From the NCBI RefSeq assembly GCF_016790145.1, contig NZ_JAEUOI010000175.1:1-55732 (forward strand): a DNA stretch of 55,732 bases, in the 5' to 3' direction. The notes under the pieces are model-generated. The model had not been told where the DNA came from. It saw only the letters and a list, made by a program, of their open reading frames with translations, and searched no databases. Within the stretch, counting starts at the first letter, position 1, and each line of letters begins with the position of its first letter. This DNA is from Propionivibrio sp. (GTDB lineage Bacteria > Pseudomonadota > Gammaproteobacteria > Burkholderiales > Rhodocyclaceae). This document shows positions 1 through 8,428 of the stretch, piece after piece. A program made the translations under genes and the position numbers.

Positions 1-174
1 CCAATGGCGCGTTCTCATCACCCCCCCGAGACTCGGAAGACAAGGCGGCTACGATCGCGTTGCCCAACTGTTGCATGGCTCATCCAAATTGAGTCAGGTT
101 CTTTTTGTAGTCTTTTCTGGCCAACCAGAATGTACCTTGAAGTAAATCTTGTGGCTCAGAACCAAGTTACGCTA

Positions 175-993
175 CTACAACCGACTCAAGGCCGATTCGA
201 TGCCGCACAAGGCCTCCAGCCCGCCAACTGCTATCGTAACCCCATTCCCCTCGCCCAAGTCCGGCTCGCTCGGGTTGATGCGGATCAGTTGACCGGGCAG
301 CGATTCACCCATAAGACGAACTGTCGGAATATGGGTACCGGCACCGATCTCGATCACCAGCAGGCGTTCTACCTGGTGCAACCACGCACTCATGCGCCGG
401 TTCTGCTCGGCAGTGCGCTGCTCCAGCCAGCCCCAGTCGCCGAACATCAGGATGTTCGGCCGCGCCATGCCCTGGCAGCGCGGGCACGCGGGGAAGTCCG
501 AGGTCAGCAGGCAGTTTTCATCGTCAATTTCGGGGAGGTAGTCATCCGCAGCCCAGATCTCCCCGGCACACCCAGCCAGGCATTGCAGGTGATGGATCGA
601 ACCGTGACACTCGTTGATGCGGCTTCTGTCAAACCCGGCTTTCAGGAACTGGCCATCGACATTGCTGGTAAAGACGAAGCAGCCCGCTGGCATCTGCTCG
701 CCGATCTGCCTCAGGATACGAAAGCCCGCATGCGGAATGGTCGCCCGGTAAAGGTTCAGACGATGTCCGTAGAAGCCCCAGGCCAGCCTCGGATTGCTCT
801 CGAAAGCGGCGGGATTGGCGATCCGCTCAAAGGCAATCCTCGCCCGGCCCAGCGCCGGATACGCGCCCCAGAACCCTTGTGTTCCCCGAAAATCAGGCAG
901 TCCGGAATCAACGCCCATGCCGGCACCGGCAGTAATCAGCAGCCCGTCGGCGTGAGCGATGAGTTCAGCGCAGCGCGCGTATTCGGCAGACAA
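175..993 (-). CDS. Sir2-family NAD-dependent protein deacylase
   Basis: The 272-residue product carries the sirtuin signature in order: the NAD-binding GAGMGVDSGLPDFRG near residues 23-37, TSNVDGQ near 109 (the TQNVDG-type motif), a HG pair shortly after that would hold the catalytic His, and two Cys pairs (CLAGC and CPRC) expected to bind structural zinc. Family members remove acetyl or other acyl groups from lysine while consuming NAD. The length fits a single-domain sirtuin. It is followed closely upstream by the HD-domain gene, with only 24 bases between them on the same strand, so they may be co-transcribed. The substrate is unknown. The long plus-strand reading frame across the same DNA is an antisense shadow. 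Confidence 0.9.
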   Translation of the reverse strand: MSAEYARCAELIAHADGLLITAGAGMGVDSGLPDFRGTQGFWGAYPALGRARIAFERIANPAAFESNPRLAWGFYGHRLNLYRATIPHAGFRILRQIGEQMPAGCFVFTSNVDGQFLKAGFDRSRINECHGSIHHLQCLAGCAGEIWAADDYLPEIDDENCLLTSDFPACPRCQGMARPNILMFGDWGWLEQRTAEQNRRMSAWLHQVERLLVIEIGAGTHIPTVRLMGESLPGQLIRINPSEPDLGEGNGVTIAVGGLEALCGIESALSRL

Positions 994-1017
994 GGCTCAC
1001 TCCCGACAAAGTACCGA

Positions 1018-1560
1018 TCAGAACCTGCCCAGACTCAGACGTTCGTCGAATACGGCTTCGATCCAGGCGTTAACGCCACGACAGCCGCTCACCACTTCGG
1101 CGGCCCAGGCAAAATACTTGCGTTTCCTGGTCGCCGACCAATCGTGCGGCGGTGTTTGCAGAATCGAATTGAGGTTGGCCGACTTGTCGGCGATCTTGAG
1201 AATCTTCGCGCGCCGCGACAGATGCGGCGCATGGACCACCTGTAAGCGCTTGCGTTCGTCTTTCGGCAACGACTTGTCATCAGTCACCTCGCGCACGATA
1301 TTCGCTACCCGTTTGCCGAAGTTCTCGACCAGCATTTCGTAATTGACATGCATCGATTGATCTTCCAGCACGTCGTGCAACAGCGCGGCAATGATCAGCT
1401 TCTCGTCATTGCCGCCGGTAGCCTGCGCCACCAGCCGTGCCACCTCGGTCAGGTGATTGATGTAGGGCTCGCGCGCACCGCCCTTGCGCCGCTGCGCCGA
1501 ATGCGCCCAAGCGGCGAAGTCGAGCGCGCGGACAATCTGAAGTACTTTTTTTGCTTCCAT
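1018..1560 (-). CDS. HD-domain phosphohydrolase, SpoT/MESH1-like
   Basis: The 180-residue product has the metal-binding pattern of the (p)ppGpp hydrolase half of SpoT: INHLTEV near residue 35 (His), ALLHDVLED near 60 (His-Asp) and KIADKSAN near 125 (Asp). No synthetase, TGS or ACT domain follows, so it resembles a small alarmone hydrolase of the MESH1 type. I chose the ATG at 1560 because the family begins just before its first helix (MEAKKVLQIVRALDFA); an in-frame ATG at 1632 would add 24 unconserved residues. Neither start has a strong Shine-Dalgarno sequence. The family assignment is strong; whether the substrate is ppGpp or another nucleotide cannot be told from sequence alone. Confidence 0.85.
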   Translation of the reverse strand: MEAKKVLQIVRALDFAAWAHSAQRRKGGAREPYINHLTEVARLVAQATGGNDEKLIIAALLHDVLEDQSMHVNYEMLVENFGKRVANIVREVTDDKSLPKDERKRLQVVHAPHLSRRAKILKIADKSANLNSILQTPPHDWSATRKRKYFAWAAEVVSGCRGVNAWIEAVFDERLSLGRF

Positions 1561-1669
1561 AGCATAGGCTTTCAACTGGTTCTGCCAGCGGTCATTACCG
1601 GCAATATTATCCGTCCTGTCGCCGTCGATCAATCTGAGATGCTCGAGCTGAGATTCTCGAGCGCGGCCT

Positions 1670-1978
1670 GATGTCGACGCTCACCCTGTCACGCACGATC
1701 AACTCATCCCAGTCATAAGACCGCCAGTGCCCGTCGGGGTTCTCAAGCGACCACGTCGCCTGGCGCAGATGCCATCGGCAAACGGAACAGCGTTGGCATA
1801 TCGCATTGGTATAGCCGCTTGCGGGGGATCGTCCTACCGTCTTCCAGCCGTGCGGTCTGAACAACGGCCTGATGCGCTGGACGAAGCTGATCTGCTTTTT
1901 CGACGTGTCGGCAAGGAAACCGTCACGCTCGATGACCTTCTTATCGGTCGACAACCTTCTCTCGGCACCGCTGATCAC
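1670..1978 (-). pseudogene. decayed stretch, possible type I methyltransferase (HsdM) remnant
   Basis: The 1633-2045 interval holds no convincing gene. A minus-strand frame contains WRSYDWDELIVRDRVSVDI (about 1672-1735), which resembles the segment near the C-terminus of type I restriction methyltransferases that reads roughly YSYDELIARDKxxLDI. The following residues do not continue the family, and the upstream part of the frame is not recognisable. I read it as a possible frameshifted fragment of an old hsdM gene. The match rests on one short segment recalled from the family, so this is tentative. Confidence 0.25.
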
Positions 1979-2045
1979 GGTACTGCACTTCTTGTCCTAG
2001 CATACATGTAGGTGGATTGAGTAACATCCGGTTGATGCGTGGGCG

Positions 2046-2699
2046 CTACGGTTTCTGCTTGCGCAGTTGGTGATAGGCCGTGATGACGGCGGGGACGTAG
2101 GCCAGCGTTTCAGGGTACGGCGGTATCTGATTGCCATGCCGAATCACCGCGTTTTCACCAGCGTTGTAGGCTGCCAGCGCAAGCTGGACGTCCTTCCCGA
2201 AAATATCGAGCAGGAAGCGCATATAACGAGCACCGGCATTGATGTTGGCTGCCGGGGTGCTGATGCTATCGACGCCCATCCGCCGGGCCGTTTCCGGCAG
2301 GACCTGCATCAGGCCGATCGCCCCTTTCGGCGAGACGGCCTCCGGATTGTGCCGTGACTCGACGTGAATGATGGCGTGCAACAGCGCCGGGTCAAGTTGC
2401 TGTTCGGTGGCTGCGGCAGCGACCATGGCGGCAAACGGGAGTTTGTCCTGGCCGATGGTCAAAGCTCGCGATGGGCTGGTCCGGGAAGCGGCAACACCTG
2501 AATTGAACTCGGGTTTCAGGCGGTAACTTCCAGGGGTTTTGAGATACAGGCGATACCGCGCATTGTCCGGAACATTGGAGAAATGTGTAACGCCGTCACT
2601 GTCTTCATAGGACCAGACATTGCCTTCCGCTGCGGCCAACAACGCAGGACTGGCCAGCAGGCCAGCGGCAACGAGCAGATAGCGCAAACAGTTTCGCAT
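2046..2699 (-). CDS. exported lytic transglycosylase with N-terminal DUF4124-like segment
   Basis: The 217-residue protein starts with a signal peptide (hydrophobic stretch to about residue 23), then a DUF4124-like piece (VWSYEDSDGVTHFSNVP, residues 28-44), then an SLT domain. The catalytic Glu lies in HVESRHNPEAVSPKGAIGL (about residues 112-130), followed by GLMQVLPETA and the AYNAGE motif near 177. Such enzymes cleave the glycan strand of peptidoglycan with 1,6-anhydro product formation; in secretion loci they often open the wall for an envelope machine. It lies 7 bases downstream of the sugar transferase gene, so it probably shares that gene's Pho-box promoter. Confidence 0.92.
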   Translation of the reverse strand: MRNCLRYLLVAAGLLASPALLAAAEGNVWSYEDSDGVTHFSNVPDNARYRLYLKTPGSYRLKPEFNSGVAASRTSPSRALTIGQDKLPFAAMVAAAATEQQLDPALLHAIIHVESRHNPEAVSPKGAIGLMQVLPETARRMGVDSISTPAANINAGARYMRFLLDIFGKDVQLALAAYNAGENAVIRHGNQIPPYPETLAYVPAVITAYHQLRKQKP

Positions 2700-2706
2700 A
2701 GCCTTC

Positions 2707-4104
2707 TCAATAAGCCTGTTTGTCGTTCACAACCACGAGAACGGTTCTGGCGATAATCGCCAGGTCGAGTTTGAGTGACCAATTGCGCAGATAGTCCAGG
2801 TCGAATTCAATGCGGGCCTCCATTTTTTCCAGTTGTTCGGTTTCACCGCGATGTCCATTCACCTGAGCCCAGCCGGTAATCCCCGGTTTGACCTTGTGCC
2901 GAACCATGTAACCCTTAATCAGCTTGCGGTAAGTCTCGTTGTGGGCGACCGCGTGCGGTCGTGGCCCGACGATGCTCATGCGCCCCTGCAGAACGTTGAT
3001 AAACTGTGGCAATTCATCCAGCGAAGTCTTGCGCAGGAAAGCACCGAGCCGGGTAATCCTTTCATCGTTGCGCGTCGCCTGCCTGATTTGTTCGCCATCC
3101 TCACAGACGGTCATCGAACGGAACTTGTAGACCAGAATATCCTTTCCGTCAAGTCCATATCGGCGTTGCACGAAAAGCACCGGACCGGGCGAACTCAGTT
3201 TTATGCACAGTGCGATAGCCAGCATGAGTGGCGAAATCAGCAGCAGGATGAGGATCGACAACACAATGTCGCTGCCTCGCTTGACAATGCCGTTTACGCC
3301 ATGGAACGGCGTATCGCAGACACCGACAAGGGGAATGCCATTGATGCTGTCGACGTGCCCCTGAATCAGATCGGTGATGAAAATATCCGGAACGAAGTTG
3401 ATCGAAACCGTGGTATCGCGCAAATCGTCAAGCAGTTTGAGGATGCGCGGCTGGGTCGTCATCGGCAGTGTGATGTAGATGATATCGACCCCTGTTTCGC
3501 TGGCATAGCCTGTCAGGCTGTCGATTCTTCCGAGCAGCAGCAAAGGCGCATCGAGGCTGCCCAGTCGGACAGGATTTCGGTCATCAAAAAAGCCGTGAAC
3601 ATCGATCCCGAGATAGGGGCTGGCCTGGATCTCGCGTGCCAGCCGGATACCGAGTTCCCCCATGCCGATGATGACGGATTTCTTGCGGTTAATGCCGGCA
3701 AGCAATGACTGGCGCATCGAAAGCCTGAGCACAAGCTGACCGAGAAACATCATCAAGGGGGTCAGCGCCACCCAGACCAGGAGCATGTCGCGCGGAAAGG
3801 TTTTCAGATAGTCGCTGGCATAGCCAAAGATAACCAGGAGGGCCACGATTCCCGCCCAGCCGATGGCGATATCCAGCGTAGCAGCACGCAATGATTTGTC
3901 ATGCCTCGACTCGCCGGGGAATGAAATCGAAAACGCGATAAGTGAAAGGATGACATAGCTGCGATCGAAGCTTTCATCGGCCCAGGCGACCGCCACCAGC
4001 AGGGAAAAAATGATCAACAGCGGATCGAGGAATGCATTGCCCAGCGACAGCAATGAGATCTTCGCACTCATCAGTTTCTGTTGTCGTTGTAGGTTAGCAA
4101 ACAT
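2707..4104 (-). CDS. undecaprenyl-phosphate hexose-1-phosphate transferase (WcaJ/EpsB type)
   Basis: The 465-residue protein has four to five N-terminal membrane spans (about residues 15-125), a central nucleotide-binding-like region ([15 protein letters not shown] near 147-161), another span near 282-300, and a C-terminal bacterial sugar transferase domain with [31 protein letters not shown] and [10 protein letters not shown]. Proteins of this build load the first sugar phosphate onto undecaprenyl phosphate to start exopolysaccharide synthesis. Related transferases are regularly found with EpsA and PEP-CTERM genes. No other polysaccharide genes lie in the window, so the rest of the pathway must be elsewhere. 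A Pho-box-like repeat lies 43 bases upstream. Confidence 0.92.
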   Translation of the reverse strand: MFANLQRQQKLMSAKISLLSLGNAFLDPLLIIFSLLVAVAWADESFDRSYVILSLIAFSISFPGESRHDKSLRAATLDIAIGWAGIVALLVIFGYASDYLKTFPRDMLLVWVALTPLMMFLGQLVLRLSMRQSLLAGINRKKSVIIGMGELGIRLAREIQASPYLGIDVHGFFDDRNPVRLGSLDAPLLLLGRIDSLTGYASETGVDIIYITLPMTTQPRILKLLDDLRDTTVSINFVPDIFITDLIQGHVDSINGIPLVGVCDTPFHGVNGIVKRGSDIVLSILILLLISPLMLAIALCIKLSSPGPVLFVQRRYGLDGKDILVYKFRSMTVCEDGEQIRQATRNDERITRLGAFLRKTSLDELPQFINVLQGRMSIVGPRPHAVAHNETYRKLIKGYMVRHKVKPGITGWAQVNGHRGETEQLEKMEARIEFDLDYLRNWSLKLDLAIIARTVLVVVNDKQAY

Positions 4105-4146
4105 GTTCTAGACCTCGGTGGAAGGTGTGTAGCCTAACCTAAGTCT

Positions 4147-4164
4147 GTGACAAAGGCGTGAATT
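4147..4164 (-). promoter_or_regulatory. Pho-box-like repeat before the sugar transferase
   Basis: On the minus strand the site reads AATTCAC-GCCT-TTGTCAC: two heptamers with an 11-base period. Against CTGTCAY the second matches 6 of 7 and the first 4 of 7 (the TCAC half). It ends 43 bases before the ATG at 4104, a geometry shared with the other Pho-box-like sites in this window. Confidence 0.6.
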
Positions 4165-4172
4165 CACAGGAT

Positions 4173-4222
4173 ACGGGTTAAGCATCTGGCATCTCAGGCT
4201 AGCCTTTAAGGCCGTAACCCGT
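4173..4222. repeat. inverted repeat ACGGGTTA...TAACCCGT
   Basis: Two 8-base arms (4173-4180 and 4215-4222) are exact reverse complements across a 34-base spacer in the gap between the sugar transferase promoter and the end of the secretion operon. It resembles the TCGGGTTA/TAACCCGA elements found elsewhere in the window and may be a divergent copy or a weak terminator. Confidence 0.45.
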
Positions 4223-4331
4223 CACCAAAGAGCTGATTTGCCAGAGATCATGGAACGCACGAATTGTGCCAATCACCGATGCTGCAATGCGCTACGATTA
4301 ATGCACCCGGTCGTGCACCTTGCCGGCTTTG

Positions 4332-4889
4332 TTACTTCTCGCTGCCGATCGAGAGCACCTGTCTTTCCTTCAGCGGCTGATAGAGCAAGGTCATCCGGCT
4401 GCCGGCGATTTCCTCTACTCGGTAGATACCGTCAATCACGTCGCCTTTCCTGGCGATCAGGTACCTGCCCTGGTGGTTCAGGAATACGCTGATCTGGCCG
4501 TCTTCGCTGAGTTTGCCGAGGTACTGGAAAGGCAGCGGCGGGGCGACTGGTTTGGGTGGTGGCAGTGGCGGCGGGGCAACGTACCAGCTCTTGTTGCGGA
4601 AGGGATCGATGATCTCCTTCTCTTCTTCCTTCTCGCCCTCCGGCTCACTTTCTCCAGCATCCGCCGGCTCGGGAAAGCTGAGTGGTGCGGCGTTGGTTTC
4701 GGGCATTTTATCGTTGATGCTGGTACGGCGATTCTCCTTGGTGGCGCCGCTCGCCGCCACCGTGCTGGCCGAAGCAGCCTTCCTGCGTGGGCTCTTTTCA
4801 GCTACCGGTTCGTCGTCTACCAGATATCCGGCAACAAGCGTGGCCAGCAGCAGGCCGCCGATGAGCATCCAGCGTTGCTTCGGCTTCAT
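4332..4889 (-). CDS. secretion-system periplasmic linker, GspC/PilP-like
   Basis: The 185-residue product has one N-terminal membrane span (about residues 8-22), a long acidic and Pro-rich linker (EPEGEKEEEKE near 82-92, then PPPLPPPKP), and a small C-terminal domain of about 75 residues beginning PFQYLGKLSEDGQ. This plan (anchor, flexible linker, HR-like beta domain) is that of GspC and PilP, which couple the inner-membrane platform to the secretin. The start overlaps the preceding gene by four bases, typical of tight translational coupling. It is the last gene of the gspG operon. Sequence similarity alone would not distinguish GspC from PilP. Confidence 0.7.
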   Translation of the reverse strand: MKPKQRWMLIGGLLLATLVAGYLVDDEPVAEKSPRRKAASASTVAASGATKENRRTSINDKMPETNAAPLSFPEPADAGESEPEGEKEEEKEIIDPFRNKSWYVAPPPLPPPKPVAPPLPFQYLGKLSEDGQISVFLNHQGRYLIARKGDVIDGIYRVEEIAGSRMTLLYQPLKERQVLSIGSEK

Positions 4890-5455
4890 GCGTTCTTCCT
4901 GCGGCCAAAGAGGACGAAGCGAAACTGCGCTTCGACCTCGGCGCTGCCAATGTTTTCGCGACGCAGTGTGATGTCCTCGACCGCCAGGTCGGGAAACTCG
5001 CTGCGTACTGCCGTCACAAAGCGACGAATCGCCTGGTAGCTGCCCTTGACCGGCAGATTGAGCACATAACGATCAAAAAGCCCATCTTTGCCTGGTATCA
5101 GCCGATAATCGCCGCTCGGCACCTGCAAGCCCTGCTGGGTGGCCAACTCGATCAGGCGACCAAGCTCCGAGTTGAGCTGGTCTTCGCTCGGAAAGCGGTC
5201 GAGCAGCCGCTGGCGGGTAGCTTCAGGCGAAACGCGATCACTCCGGCGTTCGATCAGGGCGTGGCGTGTGCTGCGTTCCAGGCTGGCCAGGCGATGCTCG
5301 GCCTCCTCAATGGCGGCTTCGCGGGCGGGCAGCAGGAAAAGCTGGGTCAGCGCGGCGGCAACGACCAGCAGCAAGGCGATCAGCGGCAGCACCTGCAGGT
5401 TGGCGAGCGCAAAGCGCAGGCGGGCCAGCGAGGCGCTCAGGAACCGCTCAGCCAT
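4886..5455 (-). CDS. PilO/GspM-like inner-membrane protein
   Basis: The 189-residue product has a single membrane span near residues 22-46, a coiled-coil region (residues 48-75) and a C-terminal ferredoxin-like domain with the PilO-type features YRLIPGKDGLFDRYVLNLPVKGSYQAIRRF spread over residues 121-150. PilO and GspM are bitopic proteins that pair with PilN and GspL in the assembly platform. It overlaps the upstream PilN-like gene by 19 bases and the downstream PilP-like gene by four, so all are in one operon. Confidence 0.75.
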   Translation of the reverse strand: MAERFLSASLARLRFALANLQVLPLIALLLVVAAALTQLFLLPAREAAIEEAEHRLASLERSTRHALIERRSDRVSPEATRQRLLDRFPSEDQLNSELGRLIELATQQGLQVPSGDYRLIPGKDGLFDRYVLNLPVKGSYQAIRRFVTAVRSEFPDLAVEDITLRRENIGSAEVEAQFRFVLFGRRKNA

Positions 5456-5964
5456 GTCGCGGAAATCTCGAAAACGATTGGGTGTTGCGGGTCGTTCTGC
5501 TTGATCTGGTGCGAGAGCAGCGCGACGTGGGCCAGCGGTTCGCGGCGCAGCGCTTCGACAAAGGCCAGCGCTGCCGCCATGTCGCGCGCCTCACCGGAAA
5601 TCTGCAGCGATTTGCCGGCAGCATTGGGGCGAATGGCAAGCAGGCTGACCTCCTCGCTGACCGCCCTGTCGATGCTCCGGTAGAGCTTATCCCAGTCAAT
5701 CCGGATGGCCCCAATGGCCTGGCGCAGAGCACTGTTTTCTTCTGCCGAGAAAACGTTCTCCGGGCGGCTGTCACGGCGACCGGCCGCGAGCCGGTCGGCG
5801 CGTTGCCGGGCCTGGGCAAGACGGGATTCAACGTCGTTCAGCCGTTCGCGCAGCGTCGTGTCTTCCAGCCAGGCATCGGCACACAGCAGCACACCGGCGA
5901 ACAACAGTACGAGCGCCAGCAAGCCCGGTCGGCGAGGCTGAAAGTCAAGCATGATTTCACGCAT
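5437..5964 (-). CDS. PilN-like inner-membrane protein
   Basis: From the ATG at 5964 the product has about 175 residues: a short cytoplasmic head (MREIMLDFQPRRPG), one membrane span (LLALVLLFAGVLLCADAWL), a coiled coil rich in Arg, and a C-terminal PilN-like domain. I prefer 5964 over the longer frame start at 6036 because MLDFQP-like heads are typical and the extra N-terminus is Arg/Ser-rich and unconserved. The chosen ATG overlaps the stop of the upstream PilM-like gene (ATGCGTGA). A second in-frame ATG at 5952 is also possible. Confidence 0.72.
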   Translation of the reverse strand: MREIMLDFQPRRPGLLALVLLFAGVLLCADAWLEDTTLRERLNDVESRLAQARQRADRLAAGRRDSRPENVFSAEENSALRQAIGAIRIDWDKLYRSIDRAVSEEVSLLAIRPNAAGKSLQISGEARDMAAALAFVEALRREPLAHVALLSHQIKQNDPQHPIVFEISATWLSGS

Positions 5965-6730
5965 GGAGGTCGGCGCCGACGGAGGCCGGCCAGCGTGTCG
6001 TCTCCCAGTCGCCGACGAGCGACGGGATGGCGACATCGCGGCTTGAAATGAACAGATTCCTGCCCTCGACCGCCGCCCTTTCAGCGGCTAGCAGCCCGGC
6101 CAGTTCGACGACCAGCAGGGCCGCGTCGCCGGTACTGGCGCGGTGGTTGTGCAGGCAGCCGATTTCGCCGCGGCGCAGTCCAACAAGTGTCAGCCATTCG
6201 CGGTCGATACAGGCAAACCAGCCATCTTCCATTTGCTTGTGCCTGGCCGCCAGTTCGGCAATCAAGCGCACTTGCAAGCTGTCCAGTCGCAGTCGATGCT
6301 CCTGAGCACTGGCACGCAGACCGGCCAGCAACTGGCGATCAACGCCGGCTGCGATGCCGTTCTTTCCGAAGGCCGGCCGGTCGAGCGCTATTTCCAGCGC
6401 CTTGACCCTGTCGCCCATTGAATTTTTCAGCAACGCCAGCGCCAGCGCCAGCCGTGCCTTGTTGCCGATAATGTCTTCGCTCCACGGCAGCAACGCATAA
6501 CGCACAAAATGATCGGCGATGACGATACGCAGCGCAGCGCCCCGCCGGCCGTGGGCTTTGAGCAGTGCTCCGGCGGCAGTAAGCGCCGGCTGCCAGTCGG
6601 ATTCGCCAGCCGCCGGCAGGTCGACGTCGGCCTGTTGTCGGCTGGCCGTTCCCCGCCAGGGCTGCCGATCAAGGAGTACCCGGTGCGGGTGTACGAAGAG
6701 GGTCAGACGATCAAGCCACGAAAGTAACAC
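5957..6730 (-). CDS. PilM/GspL-like cytoplasmic platform protein
   Basis: The product, about 257 residues from a GTG at 6730, has an actin-like feel: alternating beta and helix segments, LRIVIADHFVRYALLPW, a MEDGWFACIDREWLTLVGL strand pair and a C-terminal LFISSRD piece. It has no membrane span. Its position between gspE and a PilN-like gene is where GspL or PilM sits, linking the ATPase to the platform. The GTG lies inside the last 20 bases of gspE; starts farther upstream would only add sequence read out of frame from gspE. Similarity to PilM is weak, so the call depends partly on position. Confidence 0.62.
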   Translation of the reverse strand: MLLSWLDRLTLFVHPHRVLLDRQPWRGTASRQQADVDLPAAGESDWQPALTAAGALLKAHGRRGAALRIVIADHFVRYALLPWSEDIIGNKARLALALALLKNSMGDRVKALEIALDRPAFGKNGIAAGVDRQLLAGLRASAQEHRLRLDSLQVRLIAELAARHKQMEDGWFACIDREWLTLVGLRRGEIGCLHNHRASTGDAALLVVELAGLLAAERAAVEGRNLFISSRDVAIPSLVGDWETTRWPASVGADLHA

Positions 6731-8420
6731 GGTTGGCTTCCTCCAGGCTGGTAGTACCATCACGCACCAGATCGACGGCGCTTTCGCGAAGCGAACGTGT
6801 CCCGCCACGGCGGGCCGCTTCCTTGAGCTGGCGGATCGGTGCGCGAGCAATGATCAGTTCGCGGATTTCATCGTTGAGTACCAGTAGTTCGGCAATGGCC
6901 CGCCGCCCACGATAGCCGGTACCCCGGCAGGCACCACACCCGACGGCCTGACGAAAGGTCCAGCCGGTACTGGCGATCGGGTCAATGTCGGCACTGGACA
7001 ATTCGTCCTCCGAAGGCGTCACCGGCTTCGTACAGGCCGGGCACAGCGTGCGTATCAAGCGCTGGGCAACAACGCCGTTGAGCGCTGAAACCAGGTTGTA
7101 AGGATCCACCTCCATGTGCAGGAAGCGGCCGATGACGTCGAACACGTTGTTGGCGTGCACCGTGGTAAAAACCAGGTGGCCGGTAAGCGCGGCCTGGACG
7201 GCGATCTGTGCGGTTTCGGCGTCGCGGATCTCGCCGACCATGATCTTGTCCGGATCGTGGCGCAGGATGGAGCGCAGGCCACGAGCGAAAGTCAGGCCTT
7301 TTTTCTCATTGACCGGAATCTGCAGCACGCCGGAGAGCTGGTACTCGACAGGATCCTCGATGGTGACGATCTTGTCTTCGCCGCGGTTGATCTCGCTGAG
7401 CGCGGCATACAGGGTAGTGGTCTTGCCGCTGCCGGTCGGGCCGGTGACCAGCACCATGCCGTAGGGTTCGCTGGAAAGACGGCGAATGTGCGCAATGATA
7501 TCGACATCGAAACCCATGGCGTCGAGGCGCAAGCCCTGCAGGTGGTCAGTAAGCGCCTGCTTGTCGAGCACGCGCAACACCGCATCCTCGCCCCAGATGC
7601 TGGGCATGATCGAGACGCGGATGTCGATTTCGCGGCCCTGCCAACTGACCTTGAAGCGACCGTCCTGCGGAACCCGGCGCTCGGAAATATCGAGCTCGGA
7701 AAGTACCTTGATGCGTGAAACCATCTGCTCGGCGGTTTCGCTGCCGTCAAGCGAACCGGCGTAGTTGAGCACACCGTCGATGCGGTACTTGATCGCCAGG
7801 CCGCGATTATTGGCCTCGATGTGGATGTCGCTGGCACCGGCTTTCAGACCGTCATGCAGGGTAGAACGCAGCAGGCGGACGACGGTGCTGCCGTCTTCCG
7901 AAATACGTTGCAATGAAAGGTCTTCAGCGACCGCACCAATGGCGATCTGCCCGACATCTCCGCTCAGGCTACCATCGAGCGCACGCACCCGCGACTCTTC
8001 ACGGGCCAGATAGGCGCTCAGCACCGCGGCCGGCGCCAGCCGCCAGTGCAGCGGTTTGCCCAGGGGTACCAACCCTTCGAGCCAGTCGCGCAGGGCCACG
8101 TCGAAGGGGTTGGGCGTCGCAACCAGATACCCCTCGCCCACCTCCAGAACCAGCACCTGACGGCGGATGAATTCGGCAAAGGGGGCCAGCGTCAGCGCCA
8201 GCGAGTGTTCGCTGAGTGCGGTCAGGCTGATCGCGGAAAGACCGAAGGCCGCCGCCGCCAGCTCACCAGCCGCTTCTTCGCTCTGGCCAAATTCAGTCTG
8301 CAAGCCGGCCATCACCGCCGGCAGGCCACCGCCGGCCGCTGCCAGTTTCCGCGCCTCGGCGAGCAACGCCTCCCTATCCAGGCTGTTGATCAGCAGGCGA
8401 TCTTCCGCAGATGAATTCAT
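6711..8420 (-). CDS. gspE: type II secretion ATPase GspE
   Basis: All hallmarks of the secretion ATPase are present in 569 residues: an N1E-like region to about residue 160, Walker A GPTGSGKT at 327-334, Asp box TIEDPVEY at 353-360, Walker B IMVGEIRD at 393-400, His box TGHLVFTTVHAN at 413-424, and a zinc-binding tetracysteine at 460, 463, 495 and 498. It powers pseudopilus assembly on the cytoplasmic face. Nine bases separate it from gspF upstream, and its 3' end overlaps the PilM-like gene. Its length and the tetracysteine fit GspE or PilB equally; the GspG partner favours GspE. Confidence 0.95.
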   Translation of the reverse strand: MNSSAEDRLLINSLDREALLAEARKLAAAGGGLPAVMAGLQTEFGQSEEAAGELAAAAFGLSAISLTALSEHSLALTLAPFAEFIRRQVLVLEVGEGYLVATPNPFDVALRDWLEGLVPLGKPLHWRLAPAAVLSAYLAREESRVRALDGSLSGDVGQIAIGAVAEDLSLQRISEDGSTVVRLLRSTLHDGLKAGASDIHIEANNRGLAIKYRIDGVLNYAGSLDGSETAEQMVSRIKVLSELDISERRVPQDGRFKVSWQGREIDIRVSIMPSIWGEDAVLRVLDKQALTDHLQGLRLDAMGFDVDIIAHIRRLSSEPYGMVLVTGPTGSGKTTTLYAALSEINRGEDKIVTIEDPVEYQLSGVLQIPVNEKKGLTFARGLRSILRHDPDKIMVGEIRDAETAQIAVQAALTGHLVFTTVHANNVFDVIGRFLHMEVDPYNLVSALNGVVAQRLIRTLCPACTKPVTPSEDELSSADIDPIASTGWTFRQAVGCGACRGTGYRGRRAIAELLVLNDEIRELIIARAPIRQLKEAARRGGTRSLRESAVDLVRDGTTSLEEANRVTFVA

Positions 8421-8428
8421 CGCCGCAC

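Noticed and set aside
1-174. possible partial gene at the left edge
   Set aside because: No frame with recognisable content or a ribosome site; nothing can be supported.
4-1245. 413-residue plus-strand frame
   Set aside because: It lies opposite the sirtuin and HD genes, which have clear motifs; its translation has no recognisable domain.
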